Shown here: positions 8,191 to 18,597 of the stretch, piece after piece
Layout of the letters: every line of letters begins with the position of its first letter
How positions within the stretch are numbered: the first letter of the stretch is position 1
Assembly: GCF_012976305.1 (NCBI RefSeq)
Contig: NZ_JABDSR010000008.1
Location: 1 to 64,000, forward strand
Direction of reading: 5' to 3'
Source: Peptoniphilus faecalis
Lineage (GTDB): Bacteria; Bacillota; Clostridia; Tissierellales; Peptoniphilaceae
Length of the DNA stretch: 64,000 nt
Program-made: the position numbers and the translations under genes
Notes under the pieces: model-generated
The model's database searches: none
What the model saw: only the letters and a program-made list of their open reading frames with translations
What the model was told of the DNA's origin: nothing

Positions 8191-9943
8191 ATCAGTTGAC
8201 GGACCAGTAGTAATTGGAAAGAACATGGCAGATTATAAAATCAGAGAAATGGTTCTTGTTGGCGAAAAAAAATTAATTGGTGAAGTTATTTCAATTGATG
8301 GAGATCTTGGTACAGTTCAAGTTTACGAAGAAACTGAAGGACTAAAAAGAGATGAAGACATTATTTCCACTGGTGCACCTCTTTCTGTAAAACTTGGGCC
8401 TGGAATGATTAGAGGAATATTCGATGGGATTGAAAGACCCCTTGAAGTTATAAAAAAAGAACATGGATCCTTTATGCCAGAAGGTATTGGACTTATTTCC
8501 CTCGATGAAGAAAAACTTTGGGATGTAAACTTTAAAGTTTCGCTGCACGATAAAGTTCACCAAGGACAAATTTTTGCAGAAGTTCCAGAAACTGATATTA
8601 TAACTCACAAAGTTATGATTCCACCAGGAGTAGAGGGAGAAATTGTAGAAATCCTTGAAGATGGTAAATACAATATTGAAACAGTTTTATTAAAGGTAAA
8701 GGATGAATTAGGAAAAATCAATGAAGTCAAGATGTACCAAAACTGGCCAGTAAGAATTCCTAGACCCGTTAAGGAAAGACTTCCAATTGATAAATTACTT
8801 GTAACTGGACAAAGAGTCTTCGATGTATTTTTCCCAATTGCCAAGGGAGGCACAACTGCAATTCCAGGAGGCTTTGGCACTGGAAAAACTATGACACAAC
8901 ATCAAATCGCAAAATATTGTGATGCCGACATAATCATATACATTGGATGTGGTGAAAGAGGTAACGAAATGACAGAAGTTTTGGAAGATTTTCCAAAACT
9001 AATTGACCCAAATACGGGCAAGGCTCTTATGGATAGGACTATTCTCATTGCCAACACATCTAATATGCCAGTTGCAGCTCGTGAAGCATCAATTTACACA
9101 GGCGTAACTATGGCTGAATACTTTAGAGATATGGGATATCACGTTGCATTAATGGGAGATTCAACATCTCGTTGGGCAGAAGCACTTCGTGAAATTTCTG
9201 GTCGTCTTGAAGAAATGCCAGCAGAAGAAGGATACCCCGCTTACCTTCCATCAAGGATTGCAGGTTTTTACGAAAGGGCTGGTTATGTAAAGACTTTATC
9301 AGGCAAGGAAGGTTCTGTAACTCTTATTGGTGCAGTTTCACCAGCTGGTGGAGATTTCTCCGAACCAGTAACAGAAAATACAAAGAGATTCGTAAATGTA
9401 TTTTTAGCATTGGATAAAGAACTTGCCTATTCAAGACACTATCCTGCAATTAACTGGATGAATTCCTATTCAGGTTATATACCATTACTAAAAAATTACT
9501 ACGACATGAGACTTGATGGAGATTTGCCAGAACTTAGAATAAAATATTTAGATTTACTTCACAAAGAAGCTAAGTTAAATGAAATTGTAATGTTAGTTGG
9601 AGAAGATGTGCTTCCTGACGAAGAAAGGCTTGTTCTTGAAATTTGTCGTGTTGTAAAAGTTGGATTTTTACAACAAAATGCCTTTAACCCAATTGACACT
9701 TTTGTGCCACTTGAAAAACAATTTGAAATGTTAAAGACAATAGACAATCTTTACGAAAGAGGCAAGGAAGCTTTAAAACTAAAAATTCCAATTTCAGTAA
9801 TAAAGAACGATGCTATTTACGGAAAAGTAATTAACATGAAATACGATATAGAAAATGAAGATTTAAAGAAATTTGTAAGCTTAAACAATGAAATCAATGA
9901 TTTTTATTTAGAGCTTAGCACAACTTATGGTGATGTAGAATGA
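8171..9943 (+). CDS. atpA: V-type ATPase catalytic subunit A
   Basis: A 590-residue catalytic nucleotide-binding subunit. It contains the P-loop GGFGTGKT at about residues 233-240, the non-homologous insert that distinguishes A from F-type beta between about 110 and 180, and the segments [16 protein letters not shown] and [19 protein letters not shown]. The start is taken as TTG 8171 because GAGGTG at 8159-8164 is correctly spaced; GTG 8162 would lie inside that site. It overlaps subunit E by 20 bases and subunit B by 4. Confidence 0.96.
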   Translation: MERATIKSVDGPVVIGKNMADYKIREMVLVGEKKLIGEVISIDGDLGTVQVYEETEGLKRDEDIISTGAPLSVKLGPGMIRGIFDGIERPLEVIKKEHGSFMPEGIGLISLDEEKLWDVNFKVSLHDKVHQGQIFAEVPETDIITHKVMIPPGVEGEIVEILEDGKYNIETVLLKVKDELGKINEVKMYQNWPVRIPRPVKERLPIDKLLVTGQRVFDVFFPIAKGGTTAIPGGFGTGKTMTQHQIAKYCDADIIIYIGCGERGNEMTEVLEDFPKLIDPNTGKALMDRTILIANTSNMPVAAREASIYTGVTMAEYFRDMGYHVALMGDSTSRWAEALREISGRLEEMPAEEGYPAYLPSRIAGFYERAGYVKTLSGKEGSVTLIGAVSPAGGDFSEPVTENTKRFVNVFLALDKELAYSRHYPAINWMNSYSGYIPLLKNYYDMRLDGDLPELRIKYLDLLHKEAKLNEIVMLVGEDVLPDEERLVLEICRVVKVGFLQQNAFNPIDTFVPLEKQFEMLKTIDNLYERGKEALKLKIPISVIKNDAIYGKVINMKYDIENEDLKKFVSLNNEINDFYLELSTTYGDVE

Positions 9944-11331
9944 AAAAAGAATATTTAACACTTGATAGAATTGAAGGATCATTGCTAGAACTTTCAAATC
10001 TTCACAGAGTTAGTTATGGTGAAGTTGTAAAAATAATGTCAAAGGATGGCAAGAGTTCAGAAATTGGGCAAGTTATAAAAATTGACGAGGATAAGGCAAT
10101 TGTTCAAGTTTTTGGCAATAACTTAGGTGTTTCGACAAAAAATACCAAGGTAGAATTTTCTGCACATCCCTTTGAAATTCCACTTTCAGAAGAAATTTTA
10201 GGAAGAGTATTTAATGGAACAGCAAAGCCCATTGACAAGGGCGGTGCAATTTATTCCAAGAATGTATATAACATAAATGGCAGACCGATTAATCCGTCAG
10301 CTAGAGAATACCCAAGAAACTTTATCCAAACAGGTATATCCTCAATTGATGCACTAATGACTCTTATTAGAGGTCAAAAGTTGCCAATATTTTCTGGATC
10401 AGGACTTCCTCACAACGAAGTCGCTGCTCAAATAGTTAGACAAGCAAAAATTGTCGATGAAGGTGGAGAAAATAACTTTGCCATTGTCTTTGCAGCCATT
10501 GGTGTAAAGCATGACGAAGCCGATTTCTTTAGGGAAAGCTTTAAAAACTCTGGAGTAATAGACAAGGTAGTAATGTATATAAATTATGCTGACGATCCAA
10601 TTATGGAAAGACTAATTGCACCAAAATGTGCTCTTACAGCTGCGGAATATTTAGCATTTGAAAAGAATATGCAAGTTCTTGTAATAATGACTGACATCAC
10701 ATCCTATGCAGAAGCATTGAGAGAAGTTTCATCATCGAGAGAAGAAGTGCCTTCAAGAAAGGGCTATCCAGGACACTTGTACTCTGACCTTGCATCACTA
10801 TATGAAAGAGCAGGTATGATTAAGGACTCCAAGGGTTCTGTAACACTTATACCAATTTTAACAATGCCAAATGACGATATTACACATCCGATACCTGACC
10901 TCACAGGTTATATCACAGAAGGTCAAATTGTAGTAAGTCGTGATCTATTCTCAAAGGGAGTTTATCCTCCGATAGATGTACTTCCATCACTTTCAAGACT
11001 TATGAAGGATGGCATTGGAGAAGGATATACTAGAGAAGACCACCCAGATCTATCTTCACAACTTTTTGCATCATACTCAAAGGTACAAGAAACTAGAGCC
11101 CTTGCACAAATAATTGGCGAAGATGATATTTCCGATGACGAAAAATTAGTTTTAAAATTTGGAGATGAATTTGAAAAAAGATTTTTGACGCAAGACCAAA
11201 ATGAAAACAGAGATATAGAAGAAACACTAAATTTAGGTTGGGAATTATTGAAGATTCTTCCACCTGAAATGATTGATAGAATTGATCCTAAGTTAAAAGA
11301 AAAATATTTAGGTGATAAGAATGGCAATTAA
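9940..11331 (+). CDS. atpB: V-type ATPase non-catalytic subunit B
   Basis: A 463-residue partner of subunit A in the catalytic hexamer. It has no P-loop: the equivalent position reads [14 protein letters not shown], the signature of B subunits. [28 protein letters not shown] matches the family in the C-terminal half. The ATGA overlap with subunit A couples translation. Length and sequence are normal. Confidence 0.96.
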   Translation: MKKEYLTLDRIEGSLLELSNLHRVSYGEVVKIMSKDGKSSEIGQVIKIDEDKAIVQVFGNNLGVSTKNTKVEFSAHPFEIPLSEEILGRVFNGTAKPIDKGGAIYSKNVYNINGRPINPSAREYPRNFIQTGISSIDALMTLIRGQKLPIFSGSGLPHNEVAAQIVRQAKIVDEGGENNFAIVFAAIGVKHDEADFFRESFKNSGVIDKVVMYINYADDPIMERLIAPKCALTAAEYLAFEKNMQVLVIMTDITSYAEALREVSSSREEVPSRKGYPGHLYSDLASLYERAGMIKDSKGSVTLIPILTMPNDDITHPIPDLTGYITEGQIVVSRDLFSKGVYPPIDVLPSLSRLMKDGIGEGYTREDHPDLSSQLFASYSKVQETRALAQIIGEDDISDDEKLVLKFGDEFEKRFLTQDQNENRDIEETLNLGWELLKILPPEMIDRIDPKLKEKYLGDKNGN

Positions 11332-11962
11332 AGTTACTCCAACTAAGGCAAATTTAATCGCATCAAAAAATGCACTTGTCCTCGCAGAAAAGGGTTATGA
11401 CCTTCTCGACAAAAAGAGGACTGTCCTAATTAAAGAAATGATGGACTTAAATAAAAATGCAAAGAAACTTCAATCTGATATAGAAGGTAAATTCGCAGAT
11501 TCCTACTCTGAACTTGTAATGGCAACTATTTCCATGGGAGCACTTTCCTTAAAAGACATGGGAGAATCTGCTCCCTTGGAAAAGGAATATGAAATAATAT
11601 CTCGTTCAGTCATGGGACTTGAACTTCCAAAAATAAAATATGAAAAAAAAGTAGTTAAGGCAGATTATTCCCTTCATCAATCTAATGCAGCCTTTGACAG
11701 GGCAAAGATAAATATTTCAGAAATTCTGCCAGTTATCTATGAGCTTGCAGAGATTGAAACATCAGTCTTTAGACTTGCAAATGAAATAAAAAAGACTGCC
11801 AAGAGGGCAAATGCCCTTGATAAAATTCAAATACCTAAGTATAATCACATTATCAAGGAAATTGAAGACACTTTAGCAGAAAAGGAAAGAGAAGATTTCT
11901 TTAGACTTAAAAAAGTAAAGAATAAAAAGAATAGAAAAAATAAAGAAAAAGTTAATAAATAA
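11321..11962 (+). CDS. atpD: V-type ATPase subunit D
   Basis: A 213-residue central shaft subunit. The N-terminus [16 protein letters not shown] and the C-terminal RRANALDKI-like motif (here [15 protein letters not shown]) are diagnostic, and two long helices make up most of the chain. The start is ATG 11321 behind AGGTG. The last 25 residues are very rich in Lys. It is the last gene of the operon and overlaps subunit B by 11 bases. A terminator follows directly. Confidence 0.95.
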   Translation: MAIKVTPTKANLIASKNALVLAEKGYDLLDKKRTVLIKEMMDLNKNAKKLQSDIEGKFADSYSELVMATISMGALSLKDMGESAPLEKEYEIISRSVMGLELPKIKYEKKVVKADYSLHQSNAAFDRAKINISEILPVIYELAEIETSVFRLANEIKKTAKRANALDKIQIPKYNHIIKEIEDTLAEKEREDFFRLKKVKNKKNRKNKEKVNK

Positions 11963-11963
11963 A

Positions 11964-12003
11964 AAAGCTCCTAAAGTTTTAAAGCTTTGGGAGTTTTCTT
12001 TTT
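11964..12003 (+). terminator. Terminator of the V-type ATPase operon
   Basis: The 9-base arms CTCCTAAAG (11968-11976) and CTTTGGGAG (11985-11993), with one G-T pair, are followed by a T-rich tail. Confidence 0.85.
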
Positions 12004-12060
12004 GCAAAATTTTTTAAGTTCAATAAAATATTTTGTCTTCCATATATTTTTAATATATTT

Positions 12061-13122
12061 TTAATCAATTCCAATAAGAAGCGCAATTATTTGTGGTAAG
12101 AATACCATAAAAATTGTTGCAGTTGGTTGAGTTGCAGCATAAAAAGAAGATACTCTATCATCTTCTGTAACTGTTAAAAGAGCTCCAAGAGATGGTGCAC
12201 TTGTCATAGCTCAAGTAGTTGCTCCCAGTGCTCCAAACAAAGGAAGTTTAAATACTTTATATGAAAGTAAAAATGACACGATTGTAGTAATAAGAGTCAT
12301 GAGAACTCCTACAAAGAAAAGTTTTATACCATATTGACTTACAACTTCAATAAATCCAGCCCCAGCTTTTAAACCTGAAGGGAGAAGGAAAAATGCAAGT
12401 CCTAAGTCACGAATAGCAGATAATATACCCTTATCAGCACGAAGATTAATTTTACCAATATTGCCAATATGTCCTAAAATAAGACCACCTATTAAAGAAC
12501 CTCCACCACTTCCAAGGGAAATTTTAGCAGAGCCAGCTTTAATTTTAATCATTCCAATTAAAATAACAAGAAATGCTGCAATTGCAATTGAGAAAAGTCC
12601 ACTTTTTTCAATTGTGATGAGTTTAGAAGCATCAACGATTTTTTTGTTGGAAGATTTAGAACTATGAATTTCAAGTTTTGCATTTTCAACTTCTCTATCT
12701 GCACCTAAAAGTTTAGGAACAATTTGAACGAAGAGCACAACGCCAACAACTCCAAAAACATAAGCAATACCATAACCAACGCCTGGTAAAATAGAATCTG
12801 TCAATTCATTTACTGTTCCCAACATAGAAGTTGAAGTAAGAGCTCCTGTTGCTAATCCAAGAGAAAGAGAAACAGGGAGTTTAAAAATCTTAACAGATGC
12901 TATAATTGTAAGGCCTCCTACTATTGCAGCGACAATAGATATTAAAAGAAAAGATACTCCATTTTTTTTAATATTTTCTACAAAATCGGGGCCAGCCATA
13001 AGACCAATAGGCGTTAAGAATAAAACAAGACCAATTTTAGATAAAAAAGCAGGTGCTTCAAATCCATAATGACCAAAGAATAGTGCGACAATCAAAATCG
13101 CTGAAGCTCCAAACTTAATTCC
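12061..13122 (-). pseudogene. Broken AspT/YidE-type transporter
   Basis: The minus strand encodes a two-domain membrane transporter resembling the aspartate-alanine antiporter/YidE family, without the usual central TrkA_C domains. The first half contains GLMAGPDFVE and GALTSTSMLG, and the second contains GLAFFLLPSGLKAG. An in-frame TGA at 12211-12213 cuts the frame just before AMTSAPSLGAL, the second copy of the substrate motif. The same frame then continues for 49 sensible residues to TAA at 12061-12063. At the other end, AGGAGG (near 13130) is followed directly by the second part of the usual first helix (GIKFGASAILIVAL) with no proper in-frame start, so about 25 N-terminal codons seem lost. 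Both lesions suggest a dead gene. A single base error could explain the TGA, but not the N-terminus. Confidence 0.7.
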
Positions 13123-13273
13123 AAAATAATACCTCCTAAATAAATGATTTTAGTATATTACCATAAAAGCATTATACATACAAATTATATTTATCCAAAT
13201 AAAAATTTATTTAATCACAATATTAAATAAAGAGGGATTGTAAAATAAAAATTTTAATTTTTTAAAATTTCTA

Positions 13274-13329
13274 TTGCAATTTTAAAAAGGTAACTATATA
13301 ATAATTATTGTATTAAGGAGTTGATACAA
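13274..13329 (+). promoter_or_regulatory. Promoter and likely operator of the GntR-ABC operon
   Basis: TTGCAA (13274-13279) and TATAAT (13297-13302) are spaced 17 bases. The inverted repeat TTGTAT (13308-13313) / ATACAA (13324-13329) sits exactly at the expected transcription start, a good place for autorepression by the GntR protein encoded downstream. A second weak hairpin (13355-13364 with 13383-13392) lies in the leader. The remaining leader to 13472 holds no gene. Confidence 0.65.
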
Positions 13330-13472
13330 CAGTACAAAAATTATTTTAATATTATTAAGTTTAAGATTTATCTTTGATTTAATTAAACTTAAAATTATAA
13401 GATTAAAAATAAGAAAATTTATGGAGTCAAGACTAAAGTAAAATCAATAACTCTACATATAAGGAGGGTTTT

Positions 13473-13832
13473 ATGGAATTTGATAACAACAGACCTATTT
13501 ATCTACAACTTCTCGAAGACTTTAAATTAAAAATTTCAAGTGGTCAGTGGAAAAGTGGAGAAAAGATGGACACTGTAAGGAATTTGGCAAAAATTTATGG
13601 CGTAAATCCAAATACAGTGCAAAGAGCACTTCAAGACCTAGAAAGAGAAGGACTAGCAAAATCAAATAGGACTATGGGAAGATTTATAACTGATGACGAG
13701 AGTTTAATAGAAGAAATTGCAAGGGGAGCTTTTTATAAATCCTGCGATGAATTAATTGAAGTTGCAGAAGAACTCAACTTGACAAAGGAAAAATCACTTA
13801 CGCTTTTAGATGAATATTGGAGGGAGTCATGA
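13473..13832 (+). CDS. GntR-family (YtrA subfamily) transcriptional regulator
   Basis: A 119-residue repressor consisting of an N-terminal winged helix (residues 10-75, with the helix-turn-helix in TVRNLAKIYGVNPNTVQRALQDL) and only a short C-terminal dimerisation tail, which is the YtrA type. It has an excellent AAGGAGG site. It is followed, with four bases of overlap, by an ABC ATPase and then a permease. In Bacillus and relatives such operons respond to cell-envelope stress or antimicrobial peptides. The operator at 13308-13329 probably binds this protein. Confidence 0.9.
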   Translation: MEFDNNRPIYLQLLEDFKLKISSGQWKSGEKMDTVRNLAKIYGVNPNTVQRALQDLEREGLAKSNRTMGRFITDDESLIEEIARGAFYKSCDELIEVAEELNLTKEKSLTLLDEYWRES

Positions 13833-14515
13833 GCAAATTAGAAATAAAAAATTTAAATATTAACTACAAAAATAAAGTACTTGACGATTTAAACCTAGAG
13901 TTAGATAAGGGACAAATAGTTGGACTAGTTGGGCCAAATGGCACGGGAAAATCTACATTACTTAGAATACTTGCAGGACTCGAAAAAACTTATAAAGGAG
14001 AGGTATTGATAGATGGCGAAGAAATATCACATAAGACGGCAGACATCTTGTCTTATCAACCGGACAAATTTGCATTAAGTGATAGACTATCAGTAAAAGA
14101 AGTTGTCAATACTTATAAATTATTCTTCAAAGATTTTGACGAGGATAAGTTTTACAAAATTTACGAAGAATTTAAATTGCCAATTAAGTCTAAAGTAAAG
14201 GAAATGAGTAAGGGAATGAGAGAAAAGATGCAAATTGCCCTAAGTCTTTCAAGAAATGCTGAAATATTTCTACTAGACGAGCCAATTTCTGGCGTTGATC
14301 CATCAGCTAGAAAGATGATTATACAAACTATACTAAATAATTTTAAAGAAGACAATTTAATAATCCTGTCAACTCATCTAATAAATCAAATTGAACCACT
14401 TCTCGATAGAGTATTATTCCTATCCGATGGAAAAATTACGATAAATAAAAGAGTTGACGAGATAAGAAGTGAAGAAAACATGAGCATAGAAGATTATTTT
14501 ACGGAGGTATTTTAA
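13829..14515 (+). CDS. ABC transporter ATP-binding protein
   Basis: A 228-residue ATPase with Walker A GPNGTGKST near residue 35, a degenerate signature MSKGMREKMQIALSL, and Walker B IFLLDEPISGVDPSA. The SKGM form of the signature is usual for ABC-2 type exporters of this class. The start is ATG 13829, four bases inside the regulator. It shares one base with the permease gene that follows. The transported substrate is unknown. By analogy with YtrA-controlled systems it may export peptides or lipids. Confidence 0.9.
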   Translation: MSKLEIKNLNINYKNKVLDDLNLELDKGQIVGLVGPNGTGKSTLLRILAGLEKTYKGEVLIDGEEISHKTADILSYQPDKFALSDRLSVKEVVNTYKLFFKDFDEDKFYKIYEEFKLPIKSKVKEMSKGMREKMQIALSLSRNAEIFLLDEPISGVDPSARKMIIQTILNNFKEDNLIILSTHLINQIEPLLDRVLFLSDGKITINKRVDEIRSEENMSIEDYFTEVF

Positions 14516-15273
14516 TGGGAAAATTATTAGGACATCAAATAAAAAGTCATTTTAAAAATAATTGGTTCATACCAGTTTTGCCCCTTGTACTCATAGTGTT
14601 TGGATTGCTATTTAGTAGTATTAATTATTATAATTTAGCAATGCATTCAGTTACTATTGGCATTACGGCATTGTTCTGTGGATACATTGTAGCAGCAGTA
14701 ACAGTAATAGTTGGCGACTACAATATGTTTTTTGGCGACAGTGCATTATTTTATGAATCAATACCAATTAGTCCTTTGGCAAAGACATTTTCGAGATTTA
14801 TATATTACTTTGTGATGTTTACAATTTATTCCTTGTATCTTGGAGCAATTTTTGTAATATTAACATTAGCTAGCACAGGAATTTCTACAATTCCGTGGAA
14901 GGAAATATCAAGTGTAATAAATGAGATTGGAGCAAAGAATTTATTAATATCAATAGGCATAGCAATAATATTCTTATTTAATTGCATTGCGAGAATAGTA
15001 TTTTCAATAAGCCTTGGTGGTGGCAAAAAACTAAGAAGATTTGGATTTGGCGGTTCAGTTCTAGCGTTTATAATTCTAGGAGTATTAGAAGGATTTGCAA
15101 TTAAATTGCTAGACACTTTTGACCTCTTCACAAAAATGGAATTAGTTATGAATAATGGAGATGTATTTGTTAATTTTAGAGGAGTAGGATCTTTAATGCT
15201 ATTAGTAGTAGAAACTATATTATTTCTCCTTGGAGTGTACTATTTTCACAAAAATAGAATTTCAGTAAGTTAA
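14515..15273 (+). CDS. ABC transporter permease
   Basis: A 252-residue membrane protein with about six hydrophobic segments and the loop SALFYESIPISPLAKTFSRF, typical of ABC-2 type permeases paired with the preceding ATPase. It starts on the last base of the ATPase stop codon and ends 14 bases before a strong terminator. It is the last gene of the three-gene operon. Confidence 0.85.
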   Translation: MGKLLGHQIKSHFKNNWFIPVLPLVLIVFGLLFSSINYYNLAMHSVTIGITALFCGYIVAAVTVIVGDYNMFFGDSALFYESIPISPLAKTFSRFIYYFVMFTIYSLYLGAIFVILTLASTGISTIPWKEISSVINEIGAKNLLISIGIAIIFLFNCIARIVFSISLGGGKKLRRFGFGGSVLAFIILGVLEGFAIKLLDTFDLFTKMELVMNNGDVFVNFRGVGSLMLLVVETILFLLGVYYFHKNRISVS

Positions 15274-15287
15274 TAAGAATTTTTTAA

Positions 15288-15319
15288 AGTTCATGGGATT
15301 TTCTCATGGACTTTTTTAT
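15288..15319 (+). terminator. Terminator of the GntR-ABC operon
   Basis: The 10-base arms AGTTCATGGG (15288-15297) and CTCATGGACT (15303-15312) with two G-T pairs are followed by a T run. Confidence 0.88.
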
Positions 15320-15613
15320 TGTATGACGGCATGTCTTAATGCTGGATGAATTCCCTAAGGAGCATAGTTGTCGACGAATACCATAGCGACTAGCAAGTTT
15401 TACATGGCGATATGCAGGAGAAAAGAAGGTTATTCTCATTATGTGGTGATAGAGCTATTAAATTAGTCCTACTCAATTTATAAAAAATTAAATATAAATA
15501 TATTTACTCCACCCCCTATGTAATTGGAGAAGAAGAGCTTATAAAAGTCATGAGGACTATGAAAGAATGGTTTGAAAAGAAATAATACAAATATTTTATT
15601 ACAGCTGATTTTT
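15320..15613 (+). other. Decayed coding remnants
   Basis: This stretch has higher GC than nearby intergenic DNA and reads like broken coding sequence. One frame around 15340-15470 gives SLRSIVVDEYHSD, a stop, then QVLHGDMQEKRR, where LHGDM followed by basic residues recalls the DEAD-box helicase motif region. Another frame ends around 15585 with about 26 open residues closing in KEWFEKK and a stop. Neither has a start or ribosome site. The identifications are weak, but decay of one or more former genes is likely. Confidence 0.35.
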
Positions 15614-15662
15614 GAACTGATACTGAGAGTTAGACTTATAAACTAACTAAGAAGGTCAGTTC
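15614..15662 (+). promoter_or_regulatory. Imperfect stem-loop upstream of the sugar ABC operon
   Basis: Outer arms GAACTGA (15614-15620) and TCAGTTC (15656-15662) enclose inner arms AGTTAG (15628-15633) and CTAACT (15643-15648). A short T-rich stretch follows. It may be an old terminator or a regulator site. No convincing -35/-10 pair was found before the operon; TTTACA at 15703-15708 with TACATA at 15725-15730 is the best candidate. Confidence 0.35.
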
Positions 15663-15781
15663 ATTTTATTGGGAATTTTTATTTTTAAAATAATTTCTCC
15701 ACTTTACAAGTTTTTTACTCACAATACATAGCTTTTATTTAATTTATAAGTAAAATAGTTGGAGCGAAAGGAGGAGGAAAG

Positions 15782-16858
15782 TTGTCCAAAATCAGCTTAA
15801 ATAATATATGTAAAAAATACGAGGAGAATGAGGACTATTCAGTAAAGGATTTTTCTATAGAAATTAATGAAAGTGAATTTATTGTTTTCGTTGGCCCTTC
15901 AGGTTGCGGGAAGTCCACTAGCCTTAGGATGATTGCAGGTCTTGAAGATATAACTAGTGGTGAGCTTTACATCGACGGAAAATTATCAAATAATGTGCCA
16001 CCAAAGGATAGAAACATAGCAATGGTTTTTCAATCCTATGCACTTTATCCTCATTTAACCGTTTACGACAACATAGCTTTTGGGTTGAAAATTAGAAAAC
16101 TAGACAAAAAAACAATTGATTATAAAGTTAAAAAGACTGCAGAAATTTTAAATTTGACTAATTACTTAAAGAAAAAGCCAAAGGAGCTATCTGGTGGTCA
16201 AATGCAAAGAGTTGCCCTTGGAAGAGCAATTGTAAAGGAAAGTGATATCTTCTTAATGGATGAACCACTTTCAAATTTAGATGCAAAACTTAGAGTTGAA
16301 ATGCGAAAGGAAATTTTAAATTTAAAAAATAAATTAGGTTCCACAGTAATTTATGTAACTCATGACCAAACAGAAGCTATGACAATGGCAAGTAGAATTG
16401 TCTGTTTAAATAATGGCATAATCCAACAAATTGGAACACCGAGAGAACTTTATACTAATCCAATAAATGCTTTTGTGGCAGGATTTTTAGGTTCACCATC
16501 TATGAATTTTATTGAAGGTAAAGTTAAGGATAAAATTTTTTATGATGATGACAATAATAAAATTATAAGTGGAGTAAATTCACATGACGGAAGGGTAACT
16601 CTTGGAATTAGACCTGAGTCAATTGAACTTTCTAAAGAGGGGGATCTTCCCTTTAATATAAATTTAATTGAACTTTTGGGGTCTAATTATGATATTTCTG
16701 GGAAAATTTTTGAAAATAAAATTGTTTTAAAATGTGATCTTGAAAAAAATCCAAAGAATAATGGAGAATTATTTGTAAAAATTCCATTGGAAAAAACTTA
16801 TTTATTTGATAGAGATTCAGGAGATAGAATTTTTGTAGGTGAAAAGCATGAAGATTAG
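15782..16858 (+). CDS. ugpC: ABC importer ATPase, UgpC/MsmX/MalK type
   Basis: A 358-residue ATPase of carbohydrate-uptake class 1. It shows Walker A GPSGCGKST at residues 38-46, the signature LSGGQMQR near 138, Walker B DIFLMDEPLSNLDAKLR near 157, and a C-terminal TOBE/OB region from about 240 (for example GIRPESIEL). The start is TTG 15782 behind GGAGGAGG. It leads a six-gene operon with two permeases, a binding lipoprotein and two phosphate-ester hydrolases. These partners suggest glycerol-3-phosphate or a glycerophosphodiester as substrate, but a sugar is also possible. Confidence 0.88.
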   Translation: MSKISLNNICKKYEENEDYSVKDFSIEINESEFIVFVGPSGCGKSTSLRMIAGLEDITSGELYIDGKLSNNVPPKDRNIAMVFQSYALYPHLTVYDNIAFGLKIRKLDKKTIDYKVKKTAEILNLTNYLKKKPKELSGGQMQRVALGRAIVKESDIFLMDEPLSNLDAKLRVEMRKEILNLKNKLGSTVIYVTHDQTEAMTMASRIVCLNNGIIQQIGTPRELYTNPINAFVAGFLGSPSMNFIEGKVKDKIFYDDDNNKIISGVNSHDGRVTLGIRPESIELSKEGDLPFNINLIELLGSNYDISGKIFENKIVLKCDLEKNPKNNGELFVKIPLEKTYLFDRDSGDRIFVGEKHED

Positions 16859-17741
16859 TGCAAGAAAAAGTTACGAGAGAAAGCTTGGATTTAAGGAATT
16901 TTTAATTTATTTTTTAATTCCCTTGGCTCCACTGATAATTTTTTGGTTTTTGCCAATGATTGCATCATTTCTAATTTCCTTTACGAATTGGAATTATGTA
17001 AGTCCAAACTTTGATGTAGTTGGCGTAGATAATTACAAATATATTTTGCGAAGTAATTTCTTTTGGCAAGCTTTAAAAAATACAATTGTCTTTGGCATTG
17101 GCACAGTTATTCCTGTATTATTTTTCGGCTTTGTCTTTGCGCTTTTCTTGCAAGGAAATTTCAGGGGTAAATTAATTTATCAAGGATTTTTATTTTCACC
17201 GTGGGTTACTCCCATGGTTGCGATGTCCATTGTGTGGTCTTGGATGTTAAGGGGCGATGTTGGTTTAATAAATAGATGTCTTGCCATGGTGGGAATAAAT
17301 GGCCCCGAATGGTTATCAAATGAAAACACAGCTATGATTGCAGTAATTATGGTAACTATCTGGAAAAACTCTGGATGGGCGATGTTATTTTACACAGATG
17401 CCATGAGCAAAATCCCAAGTAGTTTATTTGAAGTTGGCGAGCTTGAAGGGATAAATATTTTTGAAAAAATAAAATATATTTACTTTCCAATGACTAAAAA
17501 CACAACTTTTTTCTTATTGATTATGAATTTAATAACATCAATTCAAGCTTATGATCAGTTTTCAGTTTTGACGAGAGGAGGGCCTGCTGGTTCAACTAGA
17601 ACTCTTCTATATATGTTTTATCAAATGGCCTTTGAAGAGTTTAACATGGGAAAGGCAAGTGCAATATCCCTAATTATAGTGATAATCACTGCAATGCTTT
17701 CACTATTTATGATTTTTATGAGAAGGAAGATGGAATCATGA
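16848..17741 (+). CDS. ugpA: ABC importer permease, UgpA/MalF type
   Basis: A 297-residue inner-membrane permease with six helices and the EAA loop ELEGINIFEKIKYIYFPM near residue 200 that docks on the ATPase. The start is ATG 16848 behind TAGGTG, overlapping the ATPase gene by 11 bases; a frame from 16839 is unlikely. It lacks the long extra periplasmic loop of MalF and so is of the Ugp/Msm type. Confidence 0.88.
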   Translation: MKISARKSYERKLGFKEFLIYFLIPLAPLIIFWFLPMIASFLISFTNWNYVSPNFDVVGVDNYKYILRSNFFWQALKNTIVFGIGTVIPVLFFGFVFALFLQGNFRGKLIYQGFLFSPWVTPMVAMSIVWSWMLRGDVGLINRCLAMVGINGPEWLSNENTAMIAVIMVTIWKNSGWAMLFYTDAMSKIPSSLFEVGELEGINIFEKIKYIYFPMTKNTTFFLLIMNLITSIQAYDQFSVLTRGGPAGSTRTLLYMFYQMAFEEFNMGKASAISLIIVIITAMLSLFMIFMRRKMES

Positions 17742-18559
17742 TGAAAAAAATAGGAAGACATTTTGTGCTAATAATTTTATCGGTAATTACTTTTTTTCCA
17801 CTAATGTGGATGATGTCAAATTCTTTTAAAAGTACAGAATCTATTATGCGTAAGCCTCTTAGTTTTATGCCGGATTTTTTAGATTTTAGGAATTTTGTGG
17901 GAGCATTGAATTTAGCACCCTTTGACTTATACATCATAAATTCCATTGTAACATCAATTGTAATAGTTATTTTGCAAATTATAACAGGAGTTCTGCTTGC
18001 CTATGGAATGTATAGATTTTCCTTTAAACTAAAGGGCTTTATGTTTAAGGCAATTTTATTGACTTATATGCTTCCAGCTGCCACAACTTATGTGCCAAGT
18101 TATGTAATAATTGCAAAATTAAATTTAATCGACACCCTTTCAGGGATTATAATTTCCAATGCAGTGGCAGTTTTTACAATTTATATGCTCTACAACACCT
18201 TTAAAGAAGTTCCAAAGGAATTAATTGAGGCTGCCGAAATGGATGGTGCAAGTGATATGGACATACTTTTAAAAGTTGTACTTCCAATCTCAAAATCTAC
18301 AATACTTACAAATGCGTTGATCCAGTTTGTTACAATGTATAACAATTATATGTGGCCATCACTTATCACAAATTCAAAATCAAAGTATCTAATAAGCGTT
18401 GGTCTAAATAAATTTTTCACATCACAGGGCAATTTTGGCGAGAATTTACCACTTCTAATGGCAGGAAACACCATATCAGTTCTTCCACTTTTAATTTTAT
18501 TTATAGTTTTACAAAAGTGGTTTATAAAGGGAATTTCTGATAGCGGCATTAAAGGTTAA
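17738..18559 (+). CDS. ugpE: ABC importer permease, UgpE/MalG type
   Basis: A 273-residue permease with six helices and the EAA loop ELIEAAEMDGASDMDILLKVVLP near residue 165. It overlaps the first permease by four bases. It ends in a short basic tail ending GISDSGIKG, as is usual for this family. It forms the heterodimeric channel with the upstream permease. Confidence 0.9.
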   Translation: MMKKIGRHFVLIILSVITFFPLMWMMSNSFKSTESIMRKPLSFMPDFLDFRNFVGALNLAPFDLYIINSIVTSIVIVILQIITGVLLAYGMYRFSFKLKGFMFKAILLTYMLPAATTYVPSYVIIAKLNLIDTLSGIIISNAVAVFTIYMLYNTFKEVPKELIEAAEMDGASDMDILLKVVLPISKSTILTNALIQFVTMYNNYMWPSLITNSKSKYLISVGLNKFFTSQGNFGENLPLLMAGNTISVLPLLILFIVLQKWFIKGISDSGIKG

Positions 18560-18597
18560 AATTTTAATTTTAATAAAAAATATTTAAAGGAGAAGAA

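Noticed and set aside
10962-11327. Minus-strand open frame of 121 codons inside atpB
   Set aside because: It covers conserved atpB sequence, has a Ser-rich composition and no family match. Shadow frame.
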